From: an uncultured Eubacteriales bacterium
Lineage (GTDB): Bacteria; Bacillota; Clostridia; Oscillospirales; Acutalibacteraceae
DNA: 64,000 nt
NCBI GenBank assembly: GCA_900316455.1
Contig: ONCX01000025.1
Span: 1 to 64,000 of the forward strand
Direction: 5' to 3'
Of the stretch, positions 40,759 to 50,262 are shown in pieces. The position numbers and the translations under genes are program-made. Each line of letters starts with the position of its first letter. Positions within the stretch are counted from its first letter, which is position 1. The notes beneath the pieces were generated by a model. It made no database searches. It was given only the letters and a program-made list of their open reading frames with translations, and was not told where the DNA came from.

Positions 40759-43260
40759 TTGTTACGCAAATTCACAAGATCATGCGCGTGTATCGGTATG
40801 GCATTGATGCTTGGATTTTCAGCTTTTGCATTCAGCGGAGTCACATCAGCCAATACCGTCATGGCCGCTTCTGATCAGCAGGCTGCCGCAGTTGACCCCA
40901 GCGGCAAGGGAGACGGCTATTCTGCTGTTCTCTATGACAATTCCAACGGTCTTCCCACTTCGGAAGCCAACGCCATAGTTGAAACGCCCGACGGATTCAT
41001 CTGGATAGGCAGCTACAGCGGTCTTGTACGCTACGACGGCAGGAGTTTTGACCGCGTTGATTCCACAACGGGAATTTCCAGCGTTGTCAGCCTTTTCGTT
41101 GACAGCAGGGCGCGTCTCTGGATAGGCACGAATGACAGCGGCTTCGCTATCATGGAAAAGGAAAGCTATCAGCTTTTCACTCACAAGGACGGTCTGAGAT
41201 CATCCTCCATTCGTTCCATCGTGGAGGATACCGACGGAACCATCTATATAGCAACCATTCAGGGCATAGCGAAGGTTGACGCCGAAAACAAGCTGAGTCA
41301 GTTTGACGACAGCAGGATCAATGATGAATATATTCGTTCCATGCAGCTTGGCGACGACGGCATTATTTACGGACTGACAAACGGCGGCTCAATTTTTAAA
41401 ATGCAGAACGGAAAGATAAATGATTTCTTCACTCCTGAGGATATCGGTATTTCCGACATACGCGCCGTAATGCCGGATTCCAAGAATCCAGGCTTTGTGG
41501 TCGTTGGCACATCGCAAAGCACTGTTTACCGCGTCAATCTTATGGGCAAGCCTATAGTTATAAAATCAATGGATATTTCTCCCATTAATTATGTGCACTC
41601 CATAGAGCGCGTCGGCGATCAGATGTGGGTCTGCGCAGATAACGGCATTGTCATCATTTCCGGCGACAAGCTTTCCAGACTTACCAATCTTCCGCTCTAC
41701 AGTTCAGTTGAAAACGTCATTACTGATTATCAGGGCAATATCTGGGTTGCGTCCTCCAAGCAGGGCGTTATGAAGATCGTTCCCAACCAGTTCACGGATA
41801 TTTTTGAGAAGTATGGTCTTTCCGAGACAGTTGTGAATTCCGCCTGTATGTATGACGGAATGCTCTTTGTCGGCGGCAAGAACAGCGGTCTTTCGGTTAT
41901 AGGCAAGAGCGGGGTGCTTGACAGCATTCCTCTTTCCAAGGCTGCCACGGCTTCTGGCAAGAGCTTAGGCGGAAAGGATCTTATCGAAATGCTCTCCAAT
42001 TGCAGGATAAGATCTATTGTCCGCGACAGCAAAAACCGTCTCTGGATCTCCACATTCGGAGAGAATGGTCTGCTGAGATACGAAAACGGTTCCGTTGTGA
42101 GATTTTCCACCGAAGACGGACTTCCCTCCGACCGCGTGAGAACCGTTATTGAACTCAAGGACGGCAGATACGCCGCGGCATGCACAGGCGGCGTAGCTAT
42201 CATAGACGCTGACGACAAGGTCGCGGAGGTATTCGGTGAGGAACAGGGCATAGAAAACACCGAGATTCTTACTGTTGCCGAGGGACTTTCCGGAGATATC
42301 ATCGTGGGTACGGACGGCGGCGGAATTTATGTGATAAACAATGGAAACGCCGTTCATATGGGTCTTGATTCGGGACTGTCCTCCGAGGTTGTCATGCGAA
42401 TAAAGAAAGACACGCAAAATAACGTCTACTGGATCATTACCAGCAATTCCATAGGATATCTTGACGAGGAATACATGGTTCACACGATAGAGAAATTTCC
42501 GTATTCCAATAATTTCGACGTTTATGAGAACAGCAAGGGCGACCTTTGGGTACTGAGCAGCAACGGAATTTATGTTGTCTCGTCTGACGAGATGATAAAG
42601 AATGAAGAGATCAATCCCGTTTATTACGGACGGGACAACGGTCTTTCCTGCATTGCAACCGCAAACTCCTACAGCGACCTGACCGATTCGGGCGAGCTTT
42701 ATATCTCAGGAACCACAGGTGTTGCCAAGGTAAATATCGAAACCACATTTGAGGATGACGCAAGTATAAAGATCGCTGTTCCATACGTTGAGGCTGACGG
42801 TCAGAAATTCTTCTTTGATGAAGAAGGCAAGGTCACCGTTCCCGCCTCAACAAGGAAGCTCACTATTTACAGCTACGCGTTCAATTATTCGCTCGTCAAT
42901 CCGGAAATCACATACCGCCTTGACGGTTTTGACAAGAATGAATCCACCGTTAAGCGCAGCGAGCTTGTGCCTATCGACTACACAAACCTCAGCGGCGGCG
43001 AATACAAATTCATAATCAGCACCGGCGGCGATAATTCAGAACCGATTACGATGCGTATTATCAAGGAAAAGTCCATGTACGAGCTGACATGGTTCAGAAT
43101 TGCCTGCGCAGGAATGGGTCTGCTTTTCCTCATGCTGATTGTCATGGCGTATAACCGCGCAAAGACAAGAAAGTTCATCAAGAAAGAAAAGGAACAGAAG
43201 CAGCTTATCCGTGAAATAGTCGAGGCTTTTGCAAAGGTCATAGATATGAAGGATAATTAG
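40759..43260 (+). CDS. Secreted-type beta-propeller sensor, truncated by TAG before its HD-GYP domain
   Basis: 833 residues up to TAG 43258-43260. A signal peptide (residues 1-36) is followed by two-component-regulator propeller repeats (LPTSEANAIVETPDGFIWIGS, VDSRARLWIGTN and several similar), a Y_Y_Y-like beta domain near 690-765, one membrane helix at about 778-800 (ACAGMGLLFLMLIVMAY), and a basic helix into the cytoplasm. The sequence stops at VIDMKDN. The same frame continues after TAG with TNGHSSRVAEY and a complete HD-GYP domain. As written the protein keeps its sensor but loses its output domain. The start is TTG 40759 with GGGAGAGG upstream. Confidence 0.85.
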   Translation: MLRKFTRSCACIGMALMLGFSAFAFSGVTSANTVMAASDQQAAAVDPSGKGDGYSAVLYDNSNGLPTSEANAIVETPDGFIWIGSYSGLVRYDGRSFDRVDSTTGISSVVSLFVDSRARLWIGTNDSGFAIMEKESYQLFTHKDGLRSSSIRSIVEDTDGTIYIATIQGIAKVDAENKLSQFDDSRINDEYIRSMQLGDDGIIYGLTNGGSIFKMQNGKINDFFTPEDIGISDIRAVMPDSKNPGFVVVGTSQSTVYRVNLMGKPIVIKSMDISPINYVHSIERVGDQMWVCADNGIVIISGDKLSRLTNLPLYSSVENVITDYQGNIWVASSKQGVMKIVPNQFTDIFEKYGLSETVVNSACMYDGMLFVGGKNSGLSVIGKSGVLDSIPLSKAATASGKSLGGKDLIEMLSNCRIRSIVRDSKNRLWISTFGENGLLRYENGSVVRFSTEDGLPSDRVRTVIELKDGRYAAACTGGVAIIDADDKVAEVFGEEQGIENTEILTVAEGLSGDIIVGTDGGGIYVINNGNAVHMGLDSGLSSEVVMRIKKDTQNNVYWIITSNSIGYLDEEYMVHTIEKFPYSNNFDVYENSKGDLWVLSSNGIYVVSSDEMIKNEEINPVYYGRDNGLSCIATANSYSDLTDSGELYISGTTGVAKVNIETTFEDDASIKIAVPYVEADGQKFFFDEEGKVTVPASTRKLTIYSYAFNYSLVNPEITYRLDGFDKNESTVKRSELVPIDYTNLSGGEYKFIISTGGDNSEPITMRIIKEKSMYELTWFRIACAGMGLLFLMLIVMAYNRAKTRKFIKKEKEQKQLIREIVEAFAKVIDMKDN

Positions 43261-43857
43261 ACCAACGGTCATTCCTCACGTGTGGCTGAATACACGGTTA
43301 TGCTTGCCAGAGAGCTGGGCTACGACGAGGAAGAGGTTGATAAATTCTATAATATCGCGCTTATGCACGATATCGGCAAGGTCGGCGTTCCGCCGGAGGT
43401 TCTCAACAAGCCCGGCAAGCTGACGGACGAGGAATTCAAGACCATCAAGTCCCACGCGGCTCTCGGATACGATACGCTCAAGGGAATCAGCATTATGCCT
43501 GAGCTTGCGATAGGCGCCGGCTTCCACCACGAGCGTCCCGATGGCAGAGGATATCCCAAGGGATTAAAGGGCGATGAAATTCCGCGTGTGGCGCAGATCA
43601 TAGCTGTCGCCGACACCTTCGATGCGATGTATTCCAACCGTCCTTACCGCAAGCGCATGAATTTCGAGAAGGCTGTTTCGATTATCAAGGAAGTCCGCGG
43701 CACACAGCTGCAGAGCGACGTTGTTGACGCGTTCCTCCGTCTGGTTGACAAGGGCAAGTTCCGCGCTCCCGATGATTTCGGAGGCGGCACGACCGAGGAT
43801 ATCAACAACATTCACAAGAAGCAGAATGAAGAGGAAAAGAAAAACGCCGGCAAATAA
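43261..43857 (+). pseudogene. HD-GYP domain, in frame after the amber codon
   Basis: About 198 codons in the same frame as the sensor, starting directly after TAG. It begins with TNGHSSRVAEY, the entry to HD-GYP domains (usual form KDxYTxGHSxRVAxY, where the TAG occupies the Tyr position). It contains MHDIGKVGVPPEVLNKPGKL, FHHERPDGRGYPKGL and FDAMYSNRPYRK. These are all the metal and GYP motifs needed for cyclic-di-GMP phosphodiesterase activity. No ribosome site or good start codon lies before the GHS motif, so it is not an independent gene unless re-initiation occurs at GTG 43282. Confidence 0.8.
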
Positions 43858-43884
43858 GCCAGATTCTCTTTCTCCGCTATAAAG

Positions 43885-43930
43885 CAACCGCCGCATTCGG
43901 GGCAAAAATCCCTGAATGCGGCGGTTTTGC
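43885..43930. terminator. Terminator after the HD-GYP region
   Basis: AACCGCCGCATTCGGGG pairs with CCCTGAATGCGGCGGTT around CAAAAAT, followed by TTT. A strong bidirectional-type hairpin. Confidence 0.85.
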
Positions 43931-44044
43931 ATATTGTAAAAAAATTTTCTTGCGCTTTTGTATTTTAAATAGATAAAACAAAAAAGTCCGAAAAAGTGTG
44001 TAAAAAGTTTGTTGATTCAGCCTATGTCAATTTCATCGGATAAA

Positions 44045-44053
44045 TGTTATAAT
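44045..44053 (+). promoter_or_regulatory. Extended -10 promoter of the CarD gene
   Basis: TG at 44045-44046, one base, then TATAAT at 44048-44053. Only a poor -35 (TGTCAA at 44025-44030, 17-base spacer) is present. Confidence 0.6.
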
Positions 44054-44123
44054 AATACCGTAAATAAATATACAGTATATGTGAAATAATATCACTTTAT
44101 TTTATCGGGGGTGGATTGGAAAA

Positions 44124-44630
44124 ATGCTTAACATTGGCGAAACTGTGGTTTTCGGAACGGAAGGAATTTTTACTATCGAGGAGACGACTCAAAAGGTTAT
44201 CGGAGGCAAAAAGACGGATTATTATGTCCTAAGATCCAAGTGCAAGGATAACGCTATCGTATATCTGCCGATGAATAATCAGATGCTTCTGGAAAAAGCA
44301 AAGCCGCTTGTCACAAAGGAAGAAATCAGCAGACTAATCGAAAATATCCCAAATTCTGAGGATTACTGGGTTGACGACCACAAGCAGCGCAAGGAGAAAT
44401 TTAACAGAATATTGCAGAGCGGCGACCGTCAGGATATCATGGCTCTTGCCGGTACAATACATAACAAGCAGAAGGCGCAGCTTGCCGCGCACAAGAAGCT
44501 CAACGCATCAGATGAACGTATTCTGAGAGAAGCCGAGCGCATAATCAGTCTTGAATTTGCTTTTGTGCTGAATATCGCGCCGGACGAGGTAAAGGATTAC
44601 ATAAAAAACCGCATCAGCGTTTCAGCGTAA
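44124..44630 (+). CDS. CarD/CdnL-TRCF-type transcription regulator
   Basis: 168 residues. The N-terminal ~60 residues form the RNA-polymerase-interacting (TRCF-like) Tudor fold: LNIGETVVFGTEGIFTIEE and DYYVLRSKCKDNAIVYLPM. The helical rest (KEEISRLIENIP..., REAERIISLEFAFVL) is the DNA-contacting CarD region. CarD proteins bind the polymerase beta lobe and steady the open complex at many promoters, notably rRNA. GGGGGTGG lies before ATG 44124. Monocistronic, with a strong terminator. Confidence 0.9.
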   Translation: MLNIGETVVFGTEGIFTIEETTQKVIGGKKTDYYVLRSKCKDNAIVYLPMNNQMLLEKAKPLVTKEEISRLIENIPNSEDYWVDDHKQRKEKFNRILQSGDRQDIMALAGTIHNKQKAQLAAHKKLNASDERILREAERIISLEFAFVLNIAPDEVKDYIKNRISVSA

Positions 44631-44639
44631 AAATATTAA

Positions 44640-44680
44640 AAAGCCGTCGGATCATCGAAAAAATCCGGCGGCTTTTTTTG
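44640..44680. terminator. Terminator between carD-like and recG
   Basis: AAAGCCGTCGGAT pairs with ATCCGGCGGCTTT around CATCGAAAAA, ending in seven Ts; the A run on the left lets it serve the convergent recG operon. Confidence 0.88.
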
Positions 44681-44683
44681 ATA

Positions 44684-46759
44684 TCAGTTCATAGCTCTTT
44701 CGCTGTCGAAAAGAACGGATATTTCGCGGTTAAGACCTGAATTTTCCCGTTTGCTGAGTTCGGGATCTTCAGAGAGAATTTTCTTCGCAGCCTCCTGAGC
44801 CATTGAGAATATATGCATATCCGTCATCATGTCGGCTATTTTCATATCGGGAAGCCCGTGCTGTCGGGAGCCGAAGAAGTCACCCGGACCGCGCTGCTTC
44901 AGATCCTCGTTGGCGATTGCAAAGCCGTCGGTTGTGCCGCACATTATCCTCATGCGCGAGACGGAAGCGTCGTTTTTCGCGTCGCTGATAAGAATGCAGT
45001 AGGACTGTATGCTCCCGCGCCCTACTCGTCCCCTGAGCTGGTGAAGCTGGGAAAGTCCGAAGCGTTCGGCATTTTCGATTATCATGATGACCGCGTTGGG
45101 TACGTTTACGCCTACCTCCACTACGGTTGTGGAAACCAGAACGTCCAGCTCTCCTGCCGCAAACGCCTGCATTACGCCGTCCTTTTCCGCGCCTTTCATT
45201 TTGCCGTGAAGCAGTCCTATCCGGCAGCCTTTGAGAAGACCCTCGGAAAGGCTTTCAGCATAATTGCGGGCGGCTTTCATATCCCCGCTGTTGTCGCTTT
45301 CCTCAACAAGCGGGCATATAACGTATCCCTGACGTCCCTCGGCAACGTGCTTTTTGACGAAATTATAAGCCCTTTCGCGCTTGCTCCCGTCAACAAAGTA
45401 TGTGCTTACAGGTATTCTGCCCTTTGGCATTTCGTCAAGCACCGAAATATCGAGGTCGCCGTAGATGATAAGCGCGAGAGTGCGGGGAATGGGAGTTGCG
45501 GACATTACAAGTACGTGCGGATTATTGCCCTTGGCGGCGAGCGCTCCACGCTGATTAACTCCGAAACGGTGCTGTTCGTCGGTTATCACAAGACCGAGCG
45601 AGGAAAAATCCACGCCGTCGGAAATAAGCGCGTGAGTGCCGATAAGCACATCTGTCGTACCCTGTGCGGCAAGCTCGCGTGCATTCCGCTTTTGTACCGC
45701 CGTCATTGAACCGGTGAGCAGTCCGACCCGGATTCCGCACGGCTCGAGAAGCTCCGAGAACGATTTGAAGTGCTGCTCAGCCAGTATTTCAGTGGGAGCC
45801 ATGAGCGCAGACTGAATTCCGTTTTTCGCCGCAGTGTGACATATTGCCGCCGCAACCGCCGTCTTGCCCGAACCGACGTCGCCCTGAAGCAGACGCGACA
45901 TTGGCTGCCGCTCTGACGACATGTCCCTTACCGCGTCGAGCGCGGCTTTTTTTTGCGCGTTTGTCGGCTCAAACGGCAGCAGATTCCAGAATTCCTCAGT
46001 GTGATCCTCGGTGATTCTTAGTCCGGCGGCTCCGCGTCTGCGCCCTTTCAGCCTTAGCAGTCCTAATTGGAGTATCAGCAGCTCTTCAAAAACCAGTCTG
46101 TCACGTGCCGTCGCAAGAGTTTCGCTGTCGTCGGGAAAATGAATCTGCTTCAAAGCGTAGCGAATGTGGCAGAGCTTGTATTTTGCGCGGACGCTTTCCG
46201 GCAGCGGATCGGCGAGGTCTTCCGGAAGCTCGTTCAGAACCTGTTCGACTGTTTTGGCGATCTGTCGGGACGGGAGTCCCTGAGTGGCACGGTAAACGGG
46301 AACTATCCTGCCGCATTCCTCCGAATCGAACATTGGCGAGGACATTTCCGTTCCGTTACGTCCGGAAGTCAGCTTGCCTCGGAAGATATAGACGCTGCCC
46401 TTAACAAGCATTTTGGGAATGTACGGATTATTGAAAAAGGTCACCCTGAAGCTCTTTCCCTCATCGTCAACAGCGCGTGCGGAATACAGCGTAAGATTTC
46501 CCCTGAGTCTGACCGAGCTTACCTGTGAGGAAACCGTAGCCCGAATGCAGCATACCTCTTCGCTATTAGCTTTTGCTTCTTCCACCGATACGCAGTTGCT
46601 CCAGTCCTCGTATTCTCTCGGATAGTACCGCAAAAGGGCGTCGGAGGAATCGACGCCTAACTTTTCAAAAAGTTCAGCACGCTTCTCACCGACACCCTTG
46701 TATAATCTAAGAGGCTTGGATTCAATTTTATTCAAATTAATATCCGTGTTGTGATCCAT
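44684..46759 (-). CDS. recG: ATP-dependent DNA helicase RecG
   Basis: 691 residues, full length. It remodels stalled replication forks and Holliday junctions. An N-terminal wedge (OB) domain precedes the helicase: Walker A RLLQGDVGSGKTAVAA, APTEILAEQH, the DEQHRFGV block in VITDEQHRFGVNQR (DEQH in place of DEAH, as in RecG), VMSATPIPRTLAL, and the C-terminal motif HQLRGRVGRGS. ATG 46759 has AGGGAAAA upstream. It is 12 bases downstream of the FakA-like gene, the pairing also known from Bacillus (yloV near recG). Confidence 0.96.
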   Translation of the reverse strand: MDHNTDINLNKIESKPLRLYKGVGEKRAELFEKLGVDSSDALLRYYPREYEDWSNCVSVEEAKANSEEVCCIRATVSSQVSSVRLRGNLTLYSARAVDDEGKSFRVTFFNNPYIPKMLVKGSVYIFRGKLTSGRNGTEMSSPMFDSEECGRIVPVYRATQGLPSRQIAKTVEQVLNELPEDLADPLPESVRAKYKLCHIRYALKQIHFPDDSETLATARDRLVFEELLILQLGLLRLKGRRRGAAGLRITEDHTEEFWNLLPFEPTNAQKKAALDAVRDMSSERQPMSRLLQGDVGSGKTAVAAAICHTAAKNGIQSALMAPTEILAEQHFKSFSELLEPCGIRVGLLTGSMTAVQKRNARELAAQGTTDVLIGTHALISDGVDFSSLGLVITDEQHRFGVNQRGALAAKGNNPHVLVMSATPIPRTLALIIYGDLDISVLDEMPKGRIPVSTYFVDGSKRERAYNFVKKHVAEGRQGYVICPLVEESDNSGDMKAARNYAESLSEGLLKGCRIGLLHGKMKGAEKDGVMQAFAAGELDVLVSTTVVEVGVNVPNAVIMIIENAERFGLSQLHQLRGRVGRGSIQSYCILISDAKNDASVSRMRIMCGTTDGFAIANEDLKQRGPGDFFGSRQHGLPDMKIADMMTDMHIFSMAQEAAKKILSEDPELSKRENSGLNREISVLFDSERAMN

Positions 46760-46771
46760 TTGTTTTCCCTG

Positions 46772-48418
46772 TTATTCGACGGAAAGGATATAGTAGTAGA
46801 CAGGCTGACCGCCGTTGACGAGAGTGACCTCGACATTCTTGGCGATTTTTGTCTCGATGTACTTGCGTGTCTCCTCGGCTTCATCGTCAGTAACGTCCTC
46901 GCCATAGATGAGCGTGATGAAAGAGGAATTTTTGGTAACCATCTGCTTTGCGAGCTTGGCGATAGCCTTGCTGCGGCTCTTCTCGGTGAATGTGAGCTTG
47001 CCGTTGACAAGACCCAGCAGTTCGCCCTCCTTGATCTTTCTGTCGTTGAATTCGGAGTTTCTGGCGGCATAGGTGATCTGACCCGTACCCACCTTCTCGG
47101 CAGCCTTGTACATATCTACGGCGTTTTCGTCAACGCTGTTGTCCGGCGCGTAGGCGAGCATCGCGGTAAGACCCTGCGGAATTGTCCTTGTAGGAAGGAC
47201 GACGACCTTTCTGTCGGCAAGCGGAATCGCCTGCTCCGCCGCCATGATTATATTCTTGTTGTTGGGCAGGACGAATACAGTCTCCGCCGGTGTTGCCTGG
47301 ACAGCCTCCAGAATATCCTCGGTGGAGGGATTCATCGTCTGACCGCCGGAAACCACGTTTTCGCAGCCGAGGTCATGGAAGAGGGAGATAAGTCCGTCGC
47401 CTGCCGCGACAGCAACAAATCCGACCTCGCCCTCGACGGGATCGACTCTTTCAAATTTCTTCTGGGCAGCCGCGCCTGCGCCGGCGTTTTCATGCTGCTT
47501 GCGCATGTTTTCTATCTTGTTGGAGATAAGCGAGCCGTAGGTAAGACCTCTTGTGATGGCGTCGCCGGGCTGATTTGTATGCACATGAACCTTGATGATT
47601 TCCTCGTCGTCCACGACAACAACGCAGTCGCCGATTGACTCAAGGTATGCCCTGAGCTTGGCGGGATCGTTGTCGTTTTCCTTTTCGACGATGAATTCGG
47701 TGCAGTATGTGAAGTTTATAACCTCGTCGAACTGAGCGACAGTGCTCTTGAACGAATCGACGTCGCCCTGTGCCGCCGCCGTATCAGTGACCTCGCTGGC
47801 TGCGATAATTCCGTCGCGGAACACCGACTGCATTCCGCGGAAGATGTAGCAAAGACCCTGTCCGCCAGCGTCAACCACTCCGGCTCTCTTGAGCACGGGC
47901 AGCAGCTCGGGGGTGGTTTCAAGCGCGTCCTCGGCTGCGTTGCAGATCTCGTCCCATACGTAATTGGCGTCGTTGTTGAATCCCGCGGCGACTCTGCCTC
48001 TCTCGGCAGCGACTCTGCCGACCGTGAGGATAGTGCCTTCCGTAGGCTTCATTACAGCCTTGTAAGCCGCTTCGACGCCCAGTGTCAGAGCGTTTGCCAG
48101 ATCGCTGCCGTTTGCTTCCTCAACGCCTTTAAGACCCTTGGAGAAGCCTCTGAAAAGAAGCGACGTGATAACGCCGGAATTGCCTCTTGCACCCCTGAGC
48201 AGAGCGGAAGCCGCCTTGCCGGCAACAACGCCAACAGGCTCGTCGTCGGTCATCTGCATAAGCTCCTTGCGGGCAGCCGACATGGTCATGGACATATTTG
48301 TACCCGTATCGCCGTCCGGAACCGGAAAAATGTTAAGCTCGTCAACAGAACGCTTCTTATTCTCGATCAAATTTGCGCCCGAAATGATAGCGTCGCGCAA
48401 AACACTGCCTTTAATCAC
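46772..48418 (-). CDS. DAK2-domain fatty acid kinase subunit (FakA/YloV-like)
   Basis: About 548 residues. The N-terminal DAK2/DhaL kinase domain has NIFPVPDGDTGTNMSMTM (Asp residues bind Mg-ATP) and LLRGARGNSGVITSLLFRGFSKG. A middle domain and a C-terminal DegV-like domain (VLPNNKNIIMAAEQAI, DEAEE) complete the YloV layout. FakA phosphorylates a fatty acid held by FakB (DegV family); a DegV protein is at 2768-3643. GTG 48418 is preferred: GGGAG is 9 bases upstream, while GTG 48427 abuts that site. The first small alkaline-shock partner (YloU/Asp23) usual upstream is not found. Confidence 0.9.
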   Translation of the reverse strand: MIKGSVLRDAIISGANLIENKKRSVDELNIFPVPDGDTGTNMSMTMSAARKELMQMTDDEPVGVVAGKAASALLRGARGNSGVITSLLFRGFSKGLKGVEEANGSDLANALTLGVEAAYKAVMKPTEGTILTVGRVAAERGRVAAGFNNDANYVWDEICNAAEDALETTPELLPVLKRAGVVDAGGQGLCYIFRGMQSVFRDGIIAASEVTDTAAAQGDVDSFKSTVAQFDEVINFTYCTEFIVEKENDNDPAKLRAYLESIGDCVVVVDDEEIIKVHVHTNQPGDAITRGLTYGSLISNKIENMRKQHENAGAGAAAQKKFERVDPVEGEVGFVAVAAGDGLISLFHDLGCENVVSGGQTMNPSTEDILEAVQATPAETVFVLPNNKNIIMAAEQAIPLADRKVVVLPTRTIPQGLTAMLAYAPDNSVDENAVDMYKAAEKVGTGQITYAARNSEFNDRKIKEGELLGLVNGKLTFTEKSRSKAIAKLAKQMVTKNSSFITLIYGEDVTDDEAEETRKYIETKIAKNVEVTLVNGGQPVYYYILSVE

Positions 48419-48599
48419 AGCAAGCACTCCCTAAATATAAAAATTTTACCTGTACTATAACATCCTTTTGAGGCAATTTGAAAAAATCACCATTAAAAAG
48501 GTTATTAACAAAAGAATTATAACACAAATTAATTCGTTTTACAATGCAAAAACGGCAATTTTTTCAGCATAAACAATAAATATTTTGTTAATTTTATTG

Positions 48600-50216
48600 T
48601 CAGCCGTCCGAAGATGGTCCGGTTTTTGTAACCTTCCATCGCTGCATGTCATAAAAAGGCTGATCCTCGCTGATATTTCCCACACCTTCAAGGTAACGTG
48701 CGTAGACAGCCATTCCCATTCGGTAGCAAAGAGGAATGAACGGAAGTTCGCTGTCAAACGCCGTGATGAAATCCTCTATCTTTCCGAGACCAAGCCGGTA
48801 ATTTGTATATGTCCTCACTGAATCATACGGGAGGGGACCGTTGTAAAGCCCCTGCTCCGGAGTGAAGAGAGCGCCTATATCCATATCGTTCTGAACGGAA
48901 TATTCCGCAAGATAAAGGTGATATTTTCCCTCGGCGGCGCGTGTTATAAGTCCGTTGCCGGAAATTTCCGTTATATCGACATTGATTCCGACTTTGGCAA
49001 GCTGATTCCTGATATTTTCGGCGGCTGCCATGTGGCGGGAATTCCTGCGGCAGACAAGCATGTTGAAACTGAGCTGCTTGCCGCTCTGATCCTCGCGGAC
49101 GCCGTTATTCACAATGACGTATCCCGACTGATCAAGAGCGTCCTGCGCGAGACTCAGTCCGGAGCGTCCGCTGCCGGTCTGATATTTCGCCGCGTCCTTC
49201 CAGCCCGGCGTGAACGGTCCCGTAGCACCGATAGCCATTCCGCCGAAGCCCGCCGCCGCGACCTCGTTGGTGCTTATGGCATAGCTTATCGCGTGGCGCA
49301 CGTTTTCGTCCGCGAGAGCCGTGTCGTTTGTGTTTATTCCGAGATATAGAAGGTGGTTTATATCAACCTTGCGGTAATTTGCGTTGACGCTTTTGGGAGT
49401 GCCGTCCCGCATGTCGGTATACATATAGGACACCGTGCCGATCTCTATGCTGTGTACGATGCTTTCGACGGTGGGAAATTCCTTGAGGGCTATGGTTTCC
49501 ACGGGAACCTTTTCGGGGTTGTACCACCTTTCGTTTCTGAGAAGCAGGGATTTGTCGATTGTCCTGCCGTCCTGGAGAGTGGCGAATTTAAACCGTCCGC
49601 TTCCCACAGGAGGTAGATTCTTGTCCGCCTTGGGGTCGTAGTGAACTATGGGAAAGTCCAGCAGCCGGTATGAATTGACATGCTCGTTCTGCATGATGAA
49701 TGTGACCGTCATTCCTTTTGAAGAGCATGTGGCGACGTTCTTCAGTTGTTCGTAATAGCAGCTTTCCTTACGTGAGGCGAGGTAGAATGAATAGCTGATG
49801 TCCTCGGCTGTAAGCGGGTCGCCGTTGGAAAATACGATTCCCGAACGTATCTTGACGGTAATTATGGTGTGGTCTATCTTGATCGATTTGGCGATTACGT
49901 ATTCCACCTCAAAGTCGGGATTAATCTGTATCATACTGTCGTAGATAAGGTAGCAGATATTCTTTGTAAGGGTGGATTGGCAGGTATAGGGGTTGAATGT
50001 GTCACCGGACGTATAGGGGAGGATCATGTCGGTATCGGTGATCTTGCTTATGTCAATTTTTTTCTCCGTGTCTATCGAGGTGTGATAGAGCTGCGAACGG
50101 CGTTCCTCCGCGGCTTTCCAGTCGTAATATTCCTCATTGCAGCCGACTGTCGCAAAAAGCGCCGCCGCGGCAAGCAGCAGCGCCGCCGCCCGTCTGAATA
50201 ATCCCGCTGCCTTCAA
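48600..50216 (-). CDS. Extracellular solute-binding lipoprotein, peptide/oligopeptide type (SBP_bac_5)
   Basis: 538 residues. A lipoprotein signal with a basic start and long Ala/Leu run ends at ATVGCNEE, so lipid attachment on the outer membrane face is expected. The mature protein follows the OppA/DppA plan: YTSGDTFNPYTCQSTL, RSGIVFSNGDPLTAEDISYSF, NDTALADENVRHAISYAI, GPFTPG, LAQDALDQSGY. These proteins deliver peptides, nickel or sugars to an ABC transporter; no permease or ATPase gene is next to it. The start is TTG 50216 with GGGGTGG upstream. It lies 46 bases after the YmdB gene on the same strand. Confidence 0.87.
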   Translation of the reverse strand: MKAAGLFRRAAALLLAAAALFATVGCNEEYYDWKAAEERRSQLYHTSIDTEKKIDISKITDTDMILPYTSGDTFNPYTCQSTLTKNICYLIYDSMIQINPDFEVEYVIAKSIKIDHTIITVKIRSGIVFSNGDPLTAEDISYSFYLASRKESCYYEQLKNVATCSSKGMTVTFIMQNEHVNSYRLLDFPIVHYDPKADKNLPPVGSGRFKFATLQDGRTIDKSLLLRNERWYNPEKVPVETIALKEFPTVESIVHSIEIGTVSYMYTDMRDGTPKSVNANYRKVDINHLLYLGINTNDTALADENVRHAISYAISTNEVAAAGFGGMAIGATGPFTPGWKDAAKYQTGSGRSGLSLAQDALDQSGYVIVNNGVREDQSGKQLSFNMLVCRRNSRHMAAAENIRNQLAKVGINVDITEISGNGLITRAAEGKYHLYLAEYSVQNDMDIGALFTPEQGLYNGPLPYDSVRTYTNYRLGLGKIEDFITAFDSELPFIPLCYRMGMAVYARYLEGVGNISEDQPFYDMQRWKVTKTGPSSDG

Positions 50217-50262
50217 TTTTTTCCACCCCTTTCGACTTTTGCCGGATATCCCTTGGCAGATT

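Noticed and set aside
43258..43260. Genome-wide TAG recoding as sense codon
   Set aside because: TAG ends the RluA gene naturally at 2797-2799, so TAG works as a stop here; any read-through would be local or partial.
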